A stretch of DNA of 64,000 nt, from the NCBI GenBank assembly GCA_017311315.1, contig CM029671.1, positions 22,814,565-22,878,564 on the forward strand. Reading direction: 5' to 3'. The DNA comes from Dendrocalamus latiflorus. Its lineage: Eukaryota > Streptophyta > Magnoliopsida > Poales > Poaceae. A model generated the notes under the pieces. It made no database searches and was not told the origin of the DNA. It was given only the letters and a program-made list of their open reading frames with translations. Numbering within the stretch: position 1 is the stretch's first letter; each line of letters starts with the position of its first letter. The position numbers and the translations under genes were made by a program. This document shows positions 1 to 11,630 of the stretch, piece after piece.

Positions 1-787
1 GGTTAGCCTGTTTTAAATGTCAGGTTAGTGAAGCAGCAGGACGCCAGCGCACCACTTTCGCTTTGCTTCGCTGTCGAGGTAATTACGACAATGTTAGTCT
101 AATTTGTGTTGCAGTGCTCATATCCTCGCAAAGTATTTGTTTATTCTGATTAGTCTCTTCTTAAAACTTTAATTTCAGCTGTCCAAACTAGAGAAGACAG
201 ATTTAGTATACGTAAAGCTAGGTTGTATGCTAAGTTGCTAACAACTGGCTTGTTCAGCAAAGCCAAGTTACCCCATGACCTCATGTATAAAATTTGAGCG
301 ATGCAGTTACATTCTGATCATATTCCACATCTGCCAAACTATTTGTGCTATCACATTTCTCCTAGTCATGCTAAAATTAACTATTTGTGCTACAAACCAC
401 TACATTTATATGAGCTTCTATAATTTTACATCTTCTCTATTTTTGAATCAGGCTGCTGTCAGTGCATCCCCTAATCCTGTTGCAGTTGCTTCGAATAACT
501 GCAGTTCTCTGCATGCTAACTTTACATCCTTTCAGTCTTTCGTGCCTACTTCCATCAACTCCTCACTGGCGCTCTCCCACTTACAATGTTGTTGTATCTT
601 ACAGTGATCTTTGCTTAACCCACTTTTACATAGTTTAAAACCAGAGTTTTTTTTCTTTTATTTTACGACGGCCTTCAAAGCTCCTTGAATCAGTATGTTG
701 CTAACAACCAATAATATTTTCTTGTCTAGCATCTGATAACAAGATAGTACCAGCTGTTCCCGCAGCAACGCGCGGGGAATCATCTAG
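1..787 (+). mobile_element. Helitron-like 3' portion
   Basis: The stretch ends in a Helitron-type 3' terminus: a GC hairpin at about 760-776 (CCCGC, short loop, GCGGG) followed after about ten bases by CTAG at 784-787 and a host T at 788. Helitrons insert between A and T and end in CTRR, so this fits. The 5' end (TC after A) is not identifiable and probably lies upstream of the window. No Rep/helicase sequence is visible, so this would be a non-autonomous copy. The call rests on the terminus alone. Confidence 0.42.
452..607 (+). pseudogene. Possible captured exon, unidentified
   Basis: A polypyrimidine-like tract and AG at 450-451 precede about 51 open codons that begin AAVSASPNPVAVASNN and run to TGA at 605-607. 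The composition (Ser, Asn, Ala) is protein-like but matches no family I recognise. It lies upstream of a Helitron-type terminus, and Helitrons often carry host exons, so a captured fragment is one reading. It could also be the last exon of a gene that begins before the window, or chance. Confidence 0.22.
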
Positions 788-1117
788 TACTGATGAATGT
801 TTGGCCAGAAGAGACAACTAAACTCCAACAGCATTGGAACATGTCTAAGTCTAACTCTTGTCAAGAAAACCTCAGCAAATCATTGTTAATTATGGATATG
901 TTTCTTCCTCGCTGCGCTAATTGTTGAAAAATTGGCCACGGCCGAACAATTCAAGCCTGTTTCACAGTACAATATTTAATCCTTCCTGGTAATCTATCTG
1001 ACTCCATAACATGTACCCAGTATGTTGCCCTAAGTGTGTGAAAGCCTTAGCCATTGCGTCCTCAGGTTATCACATACTACATGATCTTCAAGCAAACAAG
1101 CAAGGCAAGGGCCGCAC

Positions 1118-1183
1118 CTGGTGAGCGCGGATCACCTCGAACGTGTCCGCGGATCCGCCCGGGGCATCGGCAGGCGCCGCCAT
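1118..1183 (-). CDS. Possible first coding exon of an unidentified gene
   Basis: On the minus strand GTTGCAG directly precedes an ATG at 1183, followed by 22 codons (MAAPADAPGGSADTFEVIRA, then HQ) and a GT donor at 1117. Further upstream (about 1317-1440) is a GC-rich, CT-rich stretch that resembles a 5' leader, with a possible donor CCAG|GT at 1317/1316 giving a 5'-UTR intron. Downstream exons would lie below position 1118, where a Helitron-like end at 787 interrupts. I could not find a convincing next exon and do not recognise the protein. The GC-rich island around 1110-1700 supports a gene start. Confidence 0.35.
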
Positions 1184-1639
1184 CTGCAACGCAGGCAAAC
1201 ACCAAGCACGATCAGCCAAAGCCATCACAGAGGGATTTCATCGAACGCCTCCCCCGAAACCACCCCCAAACAGGTCAGATTAGCGGCGGGTCGCCAGGAG
1301 GAGAGGCCAGCCAGACCTGGGAGGAGGCGGAGGAGGAGGAGGAGGCGAAGAAAGGGCCGCGGCGGTAGCTCCGGCGGTTAGAGTGGAGGACGAGTGGGGA
1401 CGAGAGGCGGTTGTTGTGCGGGTGGGGAGTGGAGGAGGCTTAAGCATGACGGTGGTGGAGTGGGAGGAGTAGGCGCGAGAGCGTTGACGGCGAGGGGCCC
1501 GAGGCCGCGAGGCTGCCAGCCGGCCGGCCGGCCGGCGTGAGCAGGAAGGGCTTCATCGCGTGCACGCGCTCGTGCGTAATTGAGCGTGCGGACCGGAGCC
1601 TCGCCGCCCGCTTAGTGGTCGCTCGGCCCGGCACGTCAG

Positions 1640-4600
1640 CCGCGGGCTAAGCGCTTGCGGCCGCGGCCGGAGGAAGAAGAACGCTTCGGCCCGGCCTGAT
1701 ATATTGCGAGCTCAGCAGAACGTCCAGTGCCGGGCCGGGCTTTAGGGGCATCAAGTTCATCTTTATCCAGCCCGATAGGATGCAAATGGGCTGGCTAGCT
1801 ATTGGCCCATTACAACGAACTGGCATCCAGAGAGCACGATCGCATGAACGAAATCGGGCCTGACCTGAATGGAAGAATTAAACGGAGTACCCACGAGAAT
1901 CCTTTGCTTACGTTTGTTCAAAAAAAGGAAAAAACGAATGCATTGCTTTCATGCGCGCGTCTTCCGATTTGGAGGCGACGATTACTGCTGAATCCCCGTA
2001 TCATAAAAGTATCTGGGATTAACACAGGGTTGGCCAAGTTTTTTTTCTCGTCAAAATGCATTCTCGACCTACTCCACTCTGATCGATCGGTTTTGTGTTG
2101 CCAATAGGCATTTTCTTTTGTAGCTATGGTTTATAGCTTTTATCTGTTTATGTGAGAGATTACAGAGTAACTGAAATTCACGTGCAGCTTTTATTAATAT
2201 AAATGAAGTCGGTATAGTATGTACTATAATTAGTTATTAATCCTATTTTATTTAAAAAAATAGTTACTGCAAAAAACCAAAAACTAAAGCTAAAAATCAC
2301 AAAAGAACAGATCCAATGTTTCTTTCCTACTTTCCATGGTTTGTTCACTCCCTAGCCGGCTACCCCGGGCAACGTTTCCAAGCACAGCAGCACAGTACCA
2401 TGCTCCCACGAGCTTCCAGGGTGGAACGACGACGTTCTGGCTACGCTGGGCTGGCCACGGCCTCGGCGTGGGTCCTGGTGTCGCGACGCACGAGGAAACG
2501 CGGTTAACCACGCGTACCGCCTCGCGCACGCCGCAAAAGCAACTAGCCGCGCGGCGACACGTCGCCCCAGCCACCGTGTGTACCGAAGTAAAAGATGTGA
2601 TAATTCGTGAGGAGCTTTTTTAAAAAAATCGAAAGCACATGTGTATTTTCGAAAAAGTTAAAGGTGCTTTCCGTAAAAAATTGTAGGCCTGTACGTAAAT
2701 AAATGGGCCTGTATGTAAATAAATGAGGACCCGTACGTAATTTAGGCCCTGATCAATATGGCTTCAGCTTCTGGTTTCAGCTTATTTTTGCACTATTCAT
2801 AAATTTCGTCTTTTTCTGAACTTTTGGCTTTTTTTGAGTTTTTTTACCGGTTCTTTTTTTCCTCGTATTTGTTTACATTATACGTGATGGGCTAATATGT
2901 TTTTTCTATTTTTAAATTTTTTTAAATTTAATTATGGTAAATAAGCCTCTGTCAGCTACAGTGTTTTTTTCAGCCAGCTACAGTGTTTTCAGCCATAAGC
3001 CATGAGTCTTTCAGCTGAACCGATCACCACGTTAGGAAAACGCGGGGCGCAATCCTGCAAAGTGGAGGGGTAAAAAAATTTGCAGGGACCTGTTCGCGAG
3101 GGAAAAGACCTTTACGTAATTTCCAAAAAGTTCAAGGAAACCGGCTCCCCGGCCGTACGCGAATCCCGCGTCCACGCGCCGGCCGAGGGAGCGCCGGGCG
3201 GTGACGTGGGGGGGGCTCTCCTGCGCGGAACCCCCCGCTCGTATGTCCGGTAGGATGACGACCAGAGCCAGTCGTTCAGCCCACACCACCGCGTGTTAAT
3301 AGCTGCTGCGGAATTTGCTTCCAAAGAATTTATTCGTTCTACGGCCTTCCAGAATTTCTCCAACCACTGGTTCGGATTACTCCTACCGGCAGGCTGGTAG
3401 GCTATTCTCCTCGAGAACATGAGCTGTTCTTTTGGTCACATTACAATCGGTGGTAGGTTCTGATTTTTAGAAGATAAGAATTATTTAAAATATGTCGACT
3501 TTTTAACATAGCTTTATTTCTCTGTGTTTTACTTTTTTCTTTATATTATTCGTTGAAATATAATGATAATTTTTATTTTTCTCTATTCTTCTTTATTTGA
3601 AACTTAAAAAAACCTAATAATTGTTATAGTATTATTTTAGCTAAAAATTATAAAACTTTAGTACAGGACAAATGTGTACTGACGCGTTCGGTCGGTTAGC
3701 AAGCTGCAATCAGGTTGAACCCAGTTTTCATTTGTACCGGAACTATCGATGGCGTATGTGAGAGAATCGCGCTGGCTCGGCGAAATCTCCAACCTTCCCC
3801 AAAAAAAATTCAGCGAAGAAAGAGAAGCGGACAGGACTAAGCATCGGTGGCCTGGCCGCGTTGCTAACTTGGACAGCTAATTCGTAGGGTCCATCAGCAA
3901 CTGTCACGCCAGCTGTTACCACCAGGCTGGTCTTCCCATGCGTCCCTAACCCTGCGCCCATGATCCCCTGAACCCCGGTCTCCGTGTAATCAGTGGTGAA
4001 GCCCATGTTTTCCCTACAAAATGATGTTTGATGGTGCTCCAATTAACTTTTAGTTTAAATTTTTGTTATATATTTTGACTAAAATTGTACTATAATGGTT
4101 GTTAGTTTTTCTAAGGAGAAAAATAGAAAAAAGAGAAAATTTCGAATAAAACCGTTATATCGTCGTGGACAATATAAAGAAATAAAAGATAAAAAGATAA
4201 AGTAAACCAAAATTAAAAGCCGATGCATTCCAAGTGACTTCTAACTTAAATAAATCAGAAGTAAAAAAACTAAAAACTAAAGCCGCTTAAAGTAGGACAT
4301 CCATATAAAACGACCAGAGCCAACCAAGTTGATGACAAATAACCTAGAGAATTATATCTACACCGTACAAACTCTTTAGAGGCCATACAGAAGAAAAAAA
4401 TGATTTTTGATGGTCACCCATGCTAAATGCAGTTCTTAGTACAATCTTGTATTCATGTTAGAATTTAGACTTTATGAGCACTGCACATATAGTTGGATTT
4501 TCATGTAACAATCACTATTGCCACGTGAGTTAATTTCACATCATGAAAATAGACAAGGTAACCATGGATTTATTACCCTCAGTAGCACTTCATAACTCAA

Positions 4601-5130
4601 AACAAACATCAATCATCCGAGCGAATGCAAACGAAAGAAACATGGGGTGGACGGCGAAGGAAGCGAAGGTAGTGATATATAGCATAATGCACCGTGTGTC
4701 TGTTCTTAAGAACTATGTCTGATAGTTTTTGTCTATATTTTTTGAGATAGTGACAGACGATGGAAATGTCGATACGGACGGTGTGTATAGTTTTAGACTC
4801 GAGAAGTTATAAAGAAGCAGATTTAAAAATCCGCTTAGAGAAATAAGTCTATTTATTTTAATTTTTAAAAAGATCAAAGCTAAAAGTCATTAAAAATAAA
4901 AAAAAGGAATAGGACGGATAGTATTGAAAGGGCAGCCACCAGGCCCACCCCACACGGAACGCGGCCGGAGACTCGCTCAGGCGCGCGTGGTCAGAGAGGA
5001 TCCCAACCGCAGTGCCAGCCTAACGGGCCGCGCGCGCCACCAAACCCGCCCCGCCCGGAACCCGACAAATGGCCGGCCGTGCTCCTCTCCCCTCCACCAC
5101 CCTACGCAACCTACCTGTCTTCCCTTCCCG
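1640..5130. other. AT-rich intergenic region with MITE remains
   Basis: No gene is supported. Roughly 2800-3000, 3480-3660 and 4050-4290 resemble one another and the stretches at 27230-27420, 27990-28190 and 29288-29490 (shared TAATTAAATTTTAAAAAT-like and ACAATATGAA-like blocks), suggesting one MITE family. About 4690-4920 resembles 29680-29905 in the same way. 2680-2745 holds short repeats of TGTAYGTAAATAAATG. An open frame at 3743-4042 (minus) has an AG before its ATG but no recognisable domain. Confidence 0.4.
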
Positions 5131-5134
5131 CTAA

Positions 5135-5141
5135 TATAAAA
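5135..5141 (+). promoter_or_regulatory. TATA box of the arabinogalactan peptide gene
   Basis: TATAAAA lies about 155 bases before the start codon at 5297. The intervening leader is CT-rich, with no upstream ATG seen, which is usual for strongly expressed grass genes. Confidence 0.65.
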
Positions 5142-5296
5142 CGCCCCCCCCCTGATCACCTCCTCCTCCACCTCCCAAGCCGCCTCTCGCTCGTTCGTGT
5201 GCAGCATCTCTCTGCCCTCCAAGAGAGATCTCACAGCCAAATAAACCAACCAATCCCCGGGCCCGTCGCTCTTCTTCAACCTCCAAGAAGTCGCAA

Positions 5297-5470
5297 ATGG
5301 CCAGTCTCAGGATGAAGGCTCTCGCCGCCGCCGCCATGGCCGCCGCGCTCGTCGCCTCGGCGGCGGCCGCCGAGGCCCCGGCGCCGGCCCCCACCTCCGA
5401 CGCCGCGGCCGCGCTGCCGCTCGCGGCGGCGTCGCTCGCCGCAGCGGCCTTCGGACACCTCTTTTTCTAG
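5297..5470 (+). CDS. Arabinogalactan peptide (AGP12/13/14 type)
   Basis: A 57-residue precursor. Residues 1-25 form an Ala-rich signal peptide. The short mature core APAPAPTSD (27-35) carries the Ala-Pro repeats that are hydroxylated and arabinogalactosylated in this family. The Ala/Leu-rich tail ending FGHLFF is a typical GPI-anchor signal, so nearly everything except about ten residues is removed. The product would be a tiny cell-surface proteoglycan tethered to the outer plasma membrane. The layout and the motif APAPxPTSDAA match plant AG-peptides such as AtAGP12 and AtAGP14. The ATG follows a TATA box by a normal distance and sits in AAATGG. No intron is needed. The exact biological role is unknown for most AG-peptides. 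Confidence 0.85.
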   Translation: MASLRMKALAAAAMAAALVASAAAAEAPAPAPTSDAAAALPLAAASLAAAAFGHLFF

Positions 5471-8363
5471 ATCTGAGCGCGTGGGATGTGACCTGTGGTT
5501 TTTTTGCCCGTTCGTCTTGGCTTCGATTTTATTCGTTCGGTGTGTGTGTTCGTGTCGTCGAGTGGAGGAGGTGTGGGCGTGTGTAATGTATGTATTGAGT
5601 CGCGGTGGTGTGGGAGGAAGGTGTAGTACGCATTCTTTGCGGTGATCATGTACTCACTCTTTTTCGAATGAGACGATTTATTTGATTCTTTCCATCGTAA
5701 ACAGCAAGTGCAGACATATTATCATATACTGGAGTAAATTATAGACGCTTTTCTCGTCGCTTCTGGTCTTGCACACGTCCAGGAAATCTAATGGCGAAGA
5801 TCGAAAGATACAATCACGCAATTGAACGCTTGAAACCACCAGAGTCGCCTGTACAACGCCCAAATTGTCATACGACGAATAACGACCGTCACCTAAAGGC
5901 TCAGGCGAATTAGAGCATCGAATCGTTAGTTTCTGTATCAACCAATCAAGCATTGCGAAAAACAATTTATCTGGAGAAGTCTGGAAAAAAATTGGGGTAC
6001 TGGTATGGGTTGTTCGGAGATATGCGGGGTTGTTAATTAGGTGAGGGATCCAAAGGTTGAAATTATTGAAGCATGTTGCCATGTGCTGCTCGTTAAGCAT
6101 TGGTCCGCGTATGAGTTGTGGTAGGGCAGCTGTACCGACCGTATCATGGCATGGTAAATTAACCAGTCTTTAGCTCATAGCACCGTGCATACAGTAAAAA
6201 AAAAAAGAGAGGCTGTACTTACCACTATGGAATTGAACTTAGGTCGTTAACAAGAGACCAAGTGGCACAACGTTGGGCCACGCAAACCGTTCATGCTGCA
6301 AAGTGAAGGTCGACGATGTTTCCTGGTCTTCTAGCGTCGAAGAGAAGGTGCAAAGCGGATTGGCTGGAGAAAATGAAAAGTGATCAAGTTTTACGAACAG
6401 GTGTGGAATCTGTGGATGGTTCCTCGAGCCACGCAGAGTCAGCCCGTACAGATCGAAATTCAGAAATAGTGAGCGGCCGACAGGGCCGGTAAGTTTCAGG
6501 TCGGGAAATGTAAGACTTGCGGGACCCTAGACTCGGGACTAGGTCGGCCTGGCGGCCTTTGCCATCTTTTAGGGCTAACCTGAACCGCTTTCGGGCCACA
6601 GATTTGGGCCGACGGCCTCCTCAGTTTATAGTATCCGCCTTTGCGAATGGCCGGGGTATACGATCGACTACACCGACGCCGGTCGCCGGGGGGCGGCTAG
6701 CTTACATTGGATTGTGTTACACACTTATATCCATTTTTATAGACAGTAGATTCTGAATCGGATTAGGTTTTATAAGATATAACATGAATGTGCACGGTAT
6801 CTCGTAGCTAACCAAAATGAAAATATTAAAGTAACCACGACGAGAGAGAGATAATATTTGGCGAAGCCAGCTGTAAATTCCTTAAGTATAGCCTTAAAAG
6901 AGTACAAGAAATTATCACTCATTCATAAACCTCTTATCTTTTAGGACTATCAGATTCTTACCCTATACAAGAATATAGTGATAAAGAACATCCTACTCTC
7001 CAATCTTCTCGTGTACCTTTAACTTCGAATGAGTAGCTTGGCTGTGTTGTTGCTTCTTCTTAGGCTTGGTCGCTTCTCTATGGTCATGTTGTAGATAATG
7101 CGGTATAAGCATATATTTATATTTAATTTCAACAAAAAAATAAAGCATAATTAAATAACATTTCCAGCAAAATATAAATGACATAAATTGCATACAAACA
7201 TGTAATTATACCATATCATTTATACAGGAACATATACCCAATGTAATCAAATTAGTGCTATAATGAACATATCATGCATTTCCATGAACAGGGAAGCATT
7301 TAACTCTAGCATAGTACACAAGAATTGCTTGAATATTGCTTTTAGAACAGAGTTTCTCAAGATTTTTGATCTTGGCCTTCTCATGCCATTGTCGAAACTC
7401 TTCACTAATGATCGGACAACTAGTGATCAAGATTTAAGCTCTAATTTATGCTCCTACTATCACAACTTGCATATACAAAGAATAGCAATCTCTAACTTTC
7501 AGTATAACAAATGTTCACATGCAAAGGAAAGCAATAGTCTAATAGACAATATCCAGATTATTAAAAATACAATCTCATAAGAAGAAAATCAAAAAGAGAA
7601 TGATCTCTTCTAAATCAAACTGAACAGAGGATATTACTACTGCATGTCAATTAATCACAGTGCTAGTTAACAAATCTGATCAACCAAAAAGAGATAACAC
7701 AAATAGCTATGGTATAAACAGTAGAAAGCAACCCACTTGAGCTCAAATCTACTCTAGTTATCCAGATCAGTCTCAGTATTTAACAATTTCATCACAGAGC
7801 ATATGAACCGAGCCCACAAGTAAACATAGCCTCCCAGTACTTGAACTTAAATCGGAGATTATAGAACAAGTACAGCACACAAAGTCTGCAATCAAAAAAT
7901 CTAAAATACTCATGGTGCAGACGACACTCAAAGATGTCCAGAAGTGAATCAAGCTAGTGGAAGCAAAATCACCAACAAGAACCGGGCAAGGCACACCCGT
8001 AGGTGCTGACCAAGAAAACCTAGCGCTCCTCTGTGCCACTGCGAGAGAGAAGAGTGATTGACAAAGATACAATGCCTACCTTTGTCGTTCGGGAATCACC
8101 AAGCCGACAAAACCAAGGTAAAGGGAACGCCGCACAAGAACAAGAACAAGAGAGGTAAAGGGAGTGCCAAGCACCAGGGACCTTAAACCACCACCAAGGC
8201 TGGTAGTTGCCAGCGAAGAGGAGGTTCCAAAGACTAAAACCAGAGCCAAATCGGGAAGAAGAAGAAAGAATGGAAGAGAAAGTGCTCACGCTTTCCCGAT
8301 ACCACTCGCGAGAGGAGGCAACTTGCTTTTAAAAGCCGAGCGGGTGAAGGGGTAGAGGCGACC
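5471..8363. other. Intergenic DNA, no supported gene
   Basis: The first ~190 bases are probably the 3' UTR of the arabinogalactan peptide. The rest has short open frames without recognisable domains. At about 8020-8340 the minus strand is GC-richer and shows a possible donor (AAAG|GTAGGC near 8081), which may be a leader exon of a transcript, but no coding partner is visible down to 7000. Confidence 0.35.
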
Positions 8364-8368
8364 GGCAT

Positions 8369-8610
8369 TGTAACGCCCTAGGGTCCAAACCGGCTTAGGC
8401 CTAACCCTATTCTAGATAGGCCAGCACACGTAGCAACCCGCTTGCACTTTCGTCCTCGCTTCACGTAAAATGATTAACCAGGGGTGCTACCATTAGAACT
8501 TTTAGGCTTATATATAAGTGCTTCTCAAGTTAAGCTAGTAATGTGGGACTAACCCACACCCTCATGTGCACACACACACATATGGGGCCATCATGGGCCG
8601 GGGTGTCACA
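8369..8610. mobile_element. Solo LTR, 242 bp
   Basis: The segment begins TGTAACGCC and ends GGTGTCACA, so it has TG...CA ends, and it is flanked by a perfect 5-bp duplication GGCAT (8364-8368 and 8611-8615). It contains a TATATATAA-like box (about 8511-8518). There is no internal region, PBS or coding sequence, so it is what remains after recombination between two LTRs. The retrotransposon family is not identifiable. An (AC)n tract lies at about 8569-8582. Confidence 0.75.
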
Positions 8611-8842
8611 GGCATGGTGGGCTCCCGGGCTGCAAACGCCACCAGCGCCCTTTCCCTCTCCGCCGAAGTCGCTGCCCCCCACAGATTGGATATGGCGAGC
8701 ACACATGCACGAGAGGAGACGCAATCTCCTCCCCCTTCTCTTCTATTCGGCTCACTGACAAGTGGGCCCCCACATTCCTTTTTTCAATTGTGAAATTACC
8801 TAAACGCCCTTGGAATTCAACGGGTCACCCCCTATAATTTAT

Positions 8843-9063
8843 GAGTACTGCTATACAACATTCGACTGTTTTTGAGGACAAAAACAGTCAGATTGATCTA
8901 GGGCGTTAGATCTCTATCCAATGGATCCATCCATACAAGCCCCCCTCCAAAAAAAATAACCCCCTCCAAAAAAAATGATCTAGGGCGTTGGATCTCTATC
9001 TAACGGCTCAAAATCTGACTGTTTTTATCCTAAAAAACAGTCAAATATTGTATAGACACTCCC
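8843..9063. mobile_element. MITE, 221 bp, 9-bp target duplication
   Basis: Inverted termini of about 55 bases share CTATACAA, GACTGTTTTT and AAAAACAGTCAGATT. The flanks carry ATAATTTAT at 8834-8842 and 9064-9072, a 9-bp duplication of the Mutator type. The middle has two copies of GATCTAGGGCGTTRGATCTC in inverted arms plus a CCCCCTCCAAAAAAAA repeat. It has no coding capacity and would depend on a transposase elsewhere. Confidence 0.7.
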
Positions 9064-9072
9064 ATAATTTAT

Positions 9073-9511
9073 ATAGTGGCTCTTAGTCCTTCAATTTAGA
9101 GTAGGAATCGTAATTTAAATAGGAGTAAGAGTCCTAATCCTAATAAGATTCATCTAATACTCTTTATAGCATATATTTTTAAATCTTAAAAGAAGATATA
9201 GCATATCTTTTTAAATCTAAAAAAGATATGAATCGGTCTGACTCAACGTATTGGAGCAGCAATATATATTAACTACAATCTGATTGCGCGGCAAATCACC
9301 CGATTCACGAACTTGCTCTCGATGAGATCAAACAATTTGTGCCACGATTTTCATAACACATATTCCACGCATACGAAGATTTTTCATGGCACTTCTACAT
9401 CTGCACTAGTACGGCAGTACCAAAATAGACAGACTTTGTTACTGTTCATGAACTCGCTCACAAGTACTACGTGGTAGCAACTAACTGACAAGCTAATCGA
9501 GCACAGCTGCA
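9073..9511. other. 3' flank of the receptor kinase gene
   Basis: AT-rich and non-coding. It probably holds the 3' UTR and polyadenylation region of the minus-strand receptor kinase that ends at 9512. Direct repeats of AGATATAGCATAT-like sequence lie at about 9160-9230. Confidence 0.35.
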
Positions 9512-11441
9512 TCACATGAACTCGCTCATCATGGTGAGCACCTGCGCCATCCTGGGCCTTTCCTCGGGCGCCCCGGCGGTGCACAGCATGCCGATCTTGA
9601 CCAGCCCCATCGTCTCCTCCCCCTCGAGCTCTTCCTCGCCGCCGTCCGCGGCCTTGTCGGTCACAACCTCCAGGAGCACCATCCCGAAGCTGTACACGTC
9701 CGACTCCTGCGTCGCCCGCGCGCCCGCGCCCGACGCCAGCTCCGGCGCCGCGTACCCGTGCCAGCCTCCGCTCGACGATGCCGCAGCCATCGGCGTTGCC
9801 GCGGCGCCGCGGCTTGACGCCGCCTCAGCCGCCCGGTCCAGGAACAGCTCAGGCGGGCACCGGGGCTGCGGGATGGACTGCTGGATGTTGGTGGCGTAGC
9901 GCATGAGCCCGCACTCGGAGACGCACGCGCCGCCGTGCTCGTCCAGGAGGATGTTCGACGGCTTCACGTTCGCGTGCACCAGCGCCGGCCGCGCCGGGAA
10001 CGTGTGGATGTAATTGAGGCCCTGCGCCGCGCCGAACAGGATGCTCTTCCTCGTCGCCCAGTCCAAGTTTTTCATGCCTCCTCCACCTGCAACAACGACC
10101 AATCAAAAGAACATTTCTTGCATCAATGGCGAATGCATTTGGAACGAACAACTTGCTGTAGTTAACGATGGATTTGTGCACGAAAAGCACCATTGCCTTG
10201 CAGAAGGGACTGGAGGCTCCCGTTGGGGAGATAGTCGTAGACGAGCAGCCGCTCCCCGTTGGAGTTGCAGTAGCCCCTGAGGCTGACGACGTGCCGGTGC
10301 CGGAGCCTGCCGATGAGCCACATGTGGCGGTCGAAGGCCTTTCTCCGGCCGGGGAACTGCAGCGCGCTCAGGCGCTTCACGGCCACCACGATGCCGTCCT
10401 CCAGGACCGCCTTGTACGTGCTCCCGGACACGCCCTTGCCGAGTACCTCGGCCGAGGCCTTGAGGAGGCTCTCCAGCCTCAGCTCCTCGCCGCCTTCGAA
10501 GCAGACGAGCCCACCGCTCTTATTGCACTTCTCCTCTCCAATCCTGATCTTGTCTTCCTCCTCTAAACGAAGAGTTGCATTGGAAGCATCCTTTGGGGAC
10601 CGTAGCTTTCTTCTCATGTAGATGAACATAGCCACAGAGATAGCTAATGAGGCCGTGATAAGCACCGCATTGCCAATGCCAGTGGCCATGAGCGCAACCA
10701 GGCTAAGCTTACTGAAGCTTCCATTACTAGAAGAATTCAGACCACTACTAGAGCTTGTTGCTGCACTCGGGGATTGAGTTATACTAGTAGTACTATTCGA
10801 TGCACTATCTTCTAACGCATTGTAAGCATGTACACATCTTGGAAGAGGCTGGCCACAGAGAGCAAGATTGCGGCCGAAAGATGAGCTCGGGAACCTGGAC
10901 AGAGCGCTGGAGATTTCTCCGTCCAGCTTGTTTCTCGACACATTGAAGCTCCTAAGCATCGGAACGCGCAACGCTTGCAAGCCACCATGGAAGTTGTTGT
11001 GCTCTGCTCTAAGAGTGACCAAAGAAGGCAGCGAGAGATTGAGGCTTCCACTGAGGTTGTTGTGGGAGACCAGCAGGTGCCTCAAGCTTGGGCTCGTGGA
11101 GTTGTCGAGGAGAGGGAGAGGGCCAGACAGGGAGTTCCTCCTAATGGTGAGCACCCTGATCTGGGTGAGCCCAAGGAGAAGAGCCACGCTGCCTACCAGC
11201 GAGGCATTGTCCAAGAAGACGCCCACCACCCTGCCCCTGAAGCATCTGACCCCAATCCATGAGCCAGAGCATGGGTTGGGGCCAACCCAGGTCGCCATGG
11301 CAGTGGCGTTTGGGTTGTAGGCCTTGAAGGAGAGAAGGGAAGGGAGGTCTTGGTGGCCACCATTGGCAACTTCTCCATGCACAAGCACAAACCATGTAGG
11401 AAGATAGAAGACGAGGAGGGGGAACAGGCACGCGCAATGGT
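9512..11441 (-). pseudogene. LRR receptor-like pseudokinase (LRR-III type), main body, interrupted by a MULE
   Basis: Exon 1 runs to 10191, the intron is 10087-10190 (GTGCTT...TTGCAG), and exon 2 is 10086-9512. Joined to the displaced start at 22647-22668 it would encode about 612 residues: signal peptide, LRR cap with Cys (about 38-72), roughly five LRRs (80-215), a membrane helix (252-280) and a kinase domain from about 330. The ATP-binding Lys is kept (VAVKRL, K360). However, the alpha-C Glu position is Trp (HMWLIG), the HRD Asp is Asn (HAN, 459-461) and DFG is ECG (479-481). This fits the largely catalytically inactive LRR-III receptor family, in which the kinase acts as a scaffold. The reading frame itself is intact. 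The 11.2-kb insertion separates promoter, start and first seven codons from the rest, so normal expression is unlikely unless the element is spliced out, excised, or supplies a promoter. Confidence 0.85.
11433..11441. repeat. Left 9-bp target site duplication of the MULE
   Basis: CGCAATGGT is repeated exactly at 22647-22655, directly outside the inverted repeats. On the minus strand it is the codons for His-His-Cys of the receptor kinase signal peptide, so the duplicated codons prove the original continuity of the gene. Confidence 0.93.
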
Positions 11442-11630
11442 GAACTCTGGACGTTTCTAGCACTGTTGATACCCAAAATTCCAAAAATAGCCGCGTTGAA
11501 AACATAATTCCAAAAATAGCCCCCAAACGACCGCACGATTAACGGCAACGCGACACGTGTCCAGTGGTGCGGCCGGGGAGCGCACCACACCTGAGTGGTG
11601 CGGTCCCCGACCGCACCACACCCCCGCCGT
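11442..11630 (+). repeat. Left terminal inverted repeat of the MULE
   Basis: It starts GAACTCTGGACGTTTCTAGC and pairs with the reverse complement of 22459-22646. Differences seen: two in the first seven bases, one T/C near position 55 and one C/T near position 95. It contains GTGGTGCGG and CGCACCAC words in both orientations, a likely transposase-binding pattern. Read outward on the minus strand it contains an ATG (11526) in frame with the receptor kinase. Confidence 0.92.

Noticed and set aside
3743..4042. Minus-strand frame of 99 codons with an AG before the ATG
   Set aside because: No recognisable domain; a GxGxxGKTS-like stretch is not a proper P-loop. Kept only as a note.
5131..5458. 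Minus-strand Gly/Arg-rich frames over the arabinogalactan peptide
   Set aside because: Antisense shadows of the Ala/Pro-rich coding sequence.
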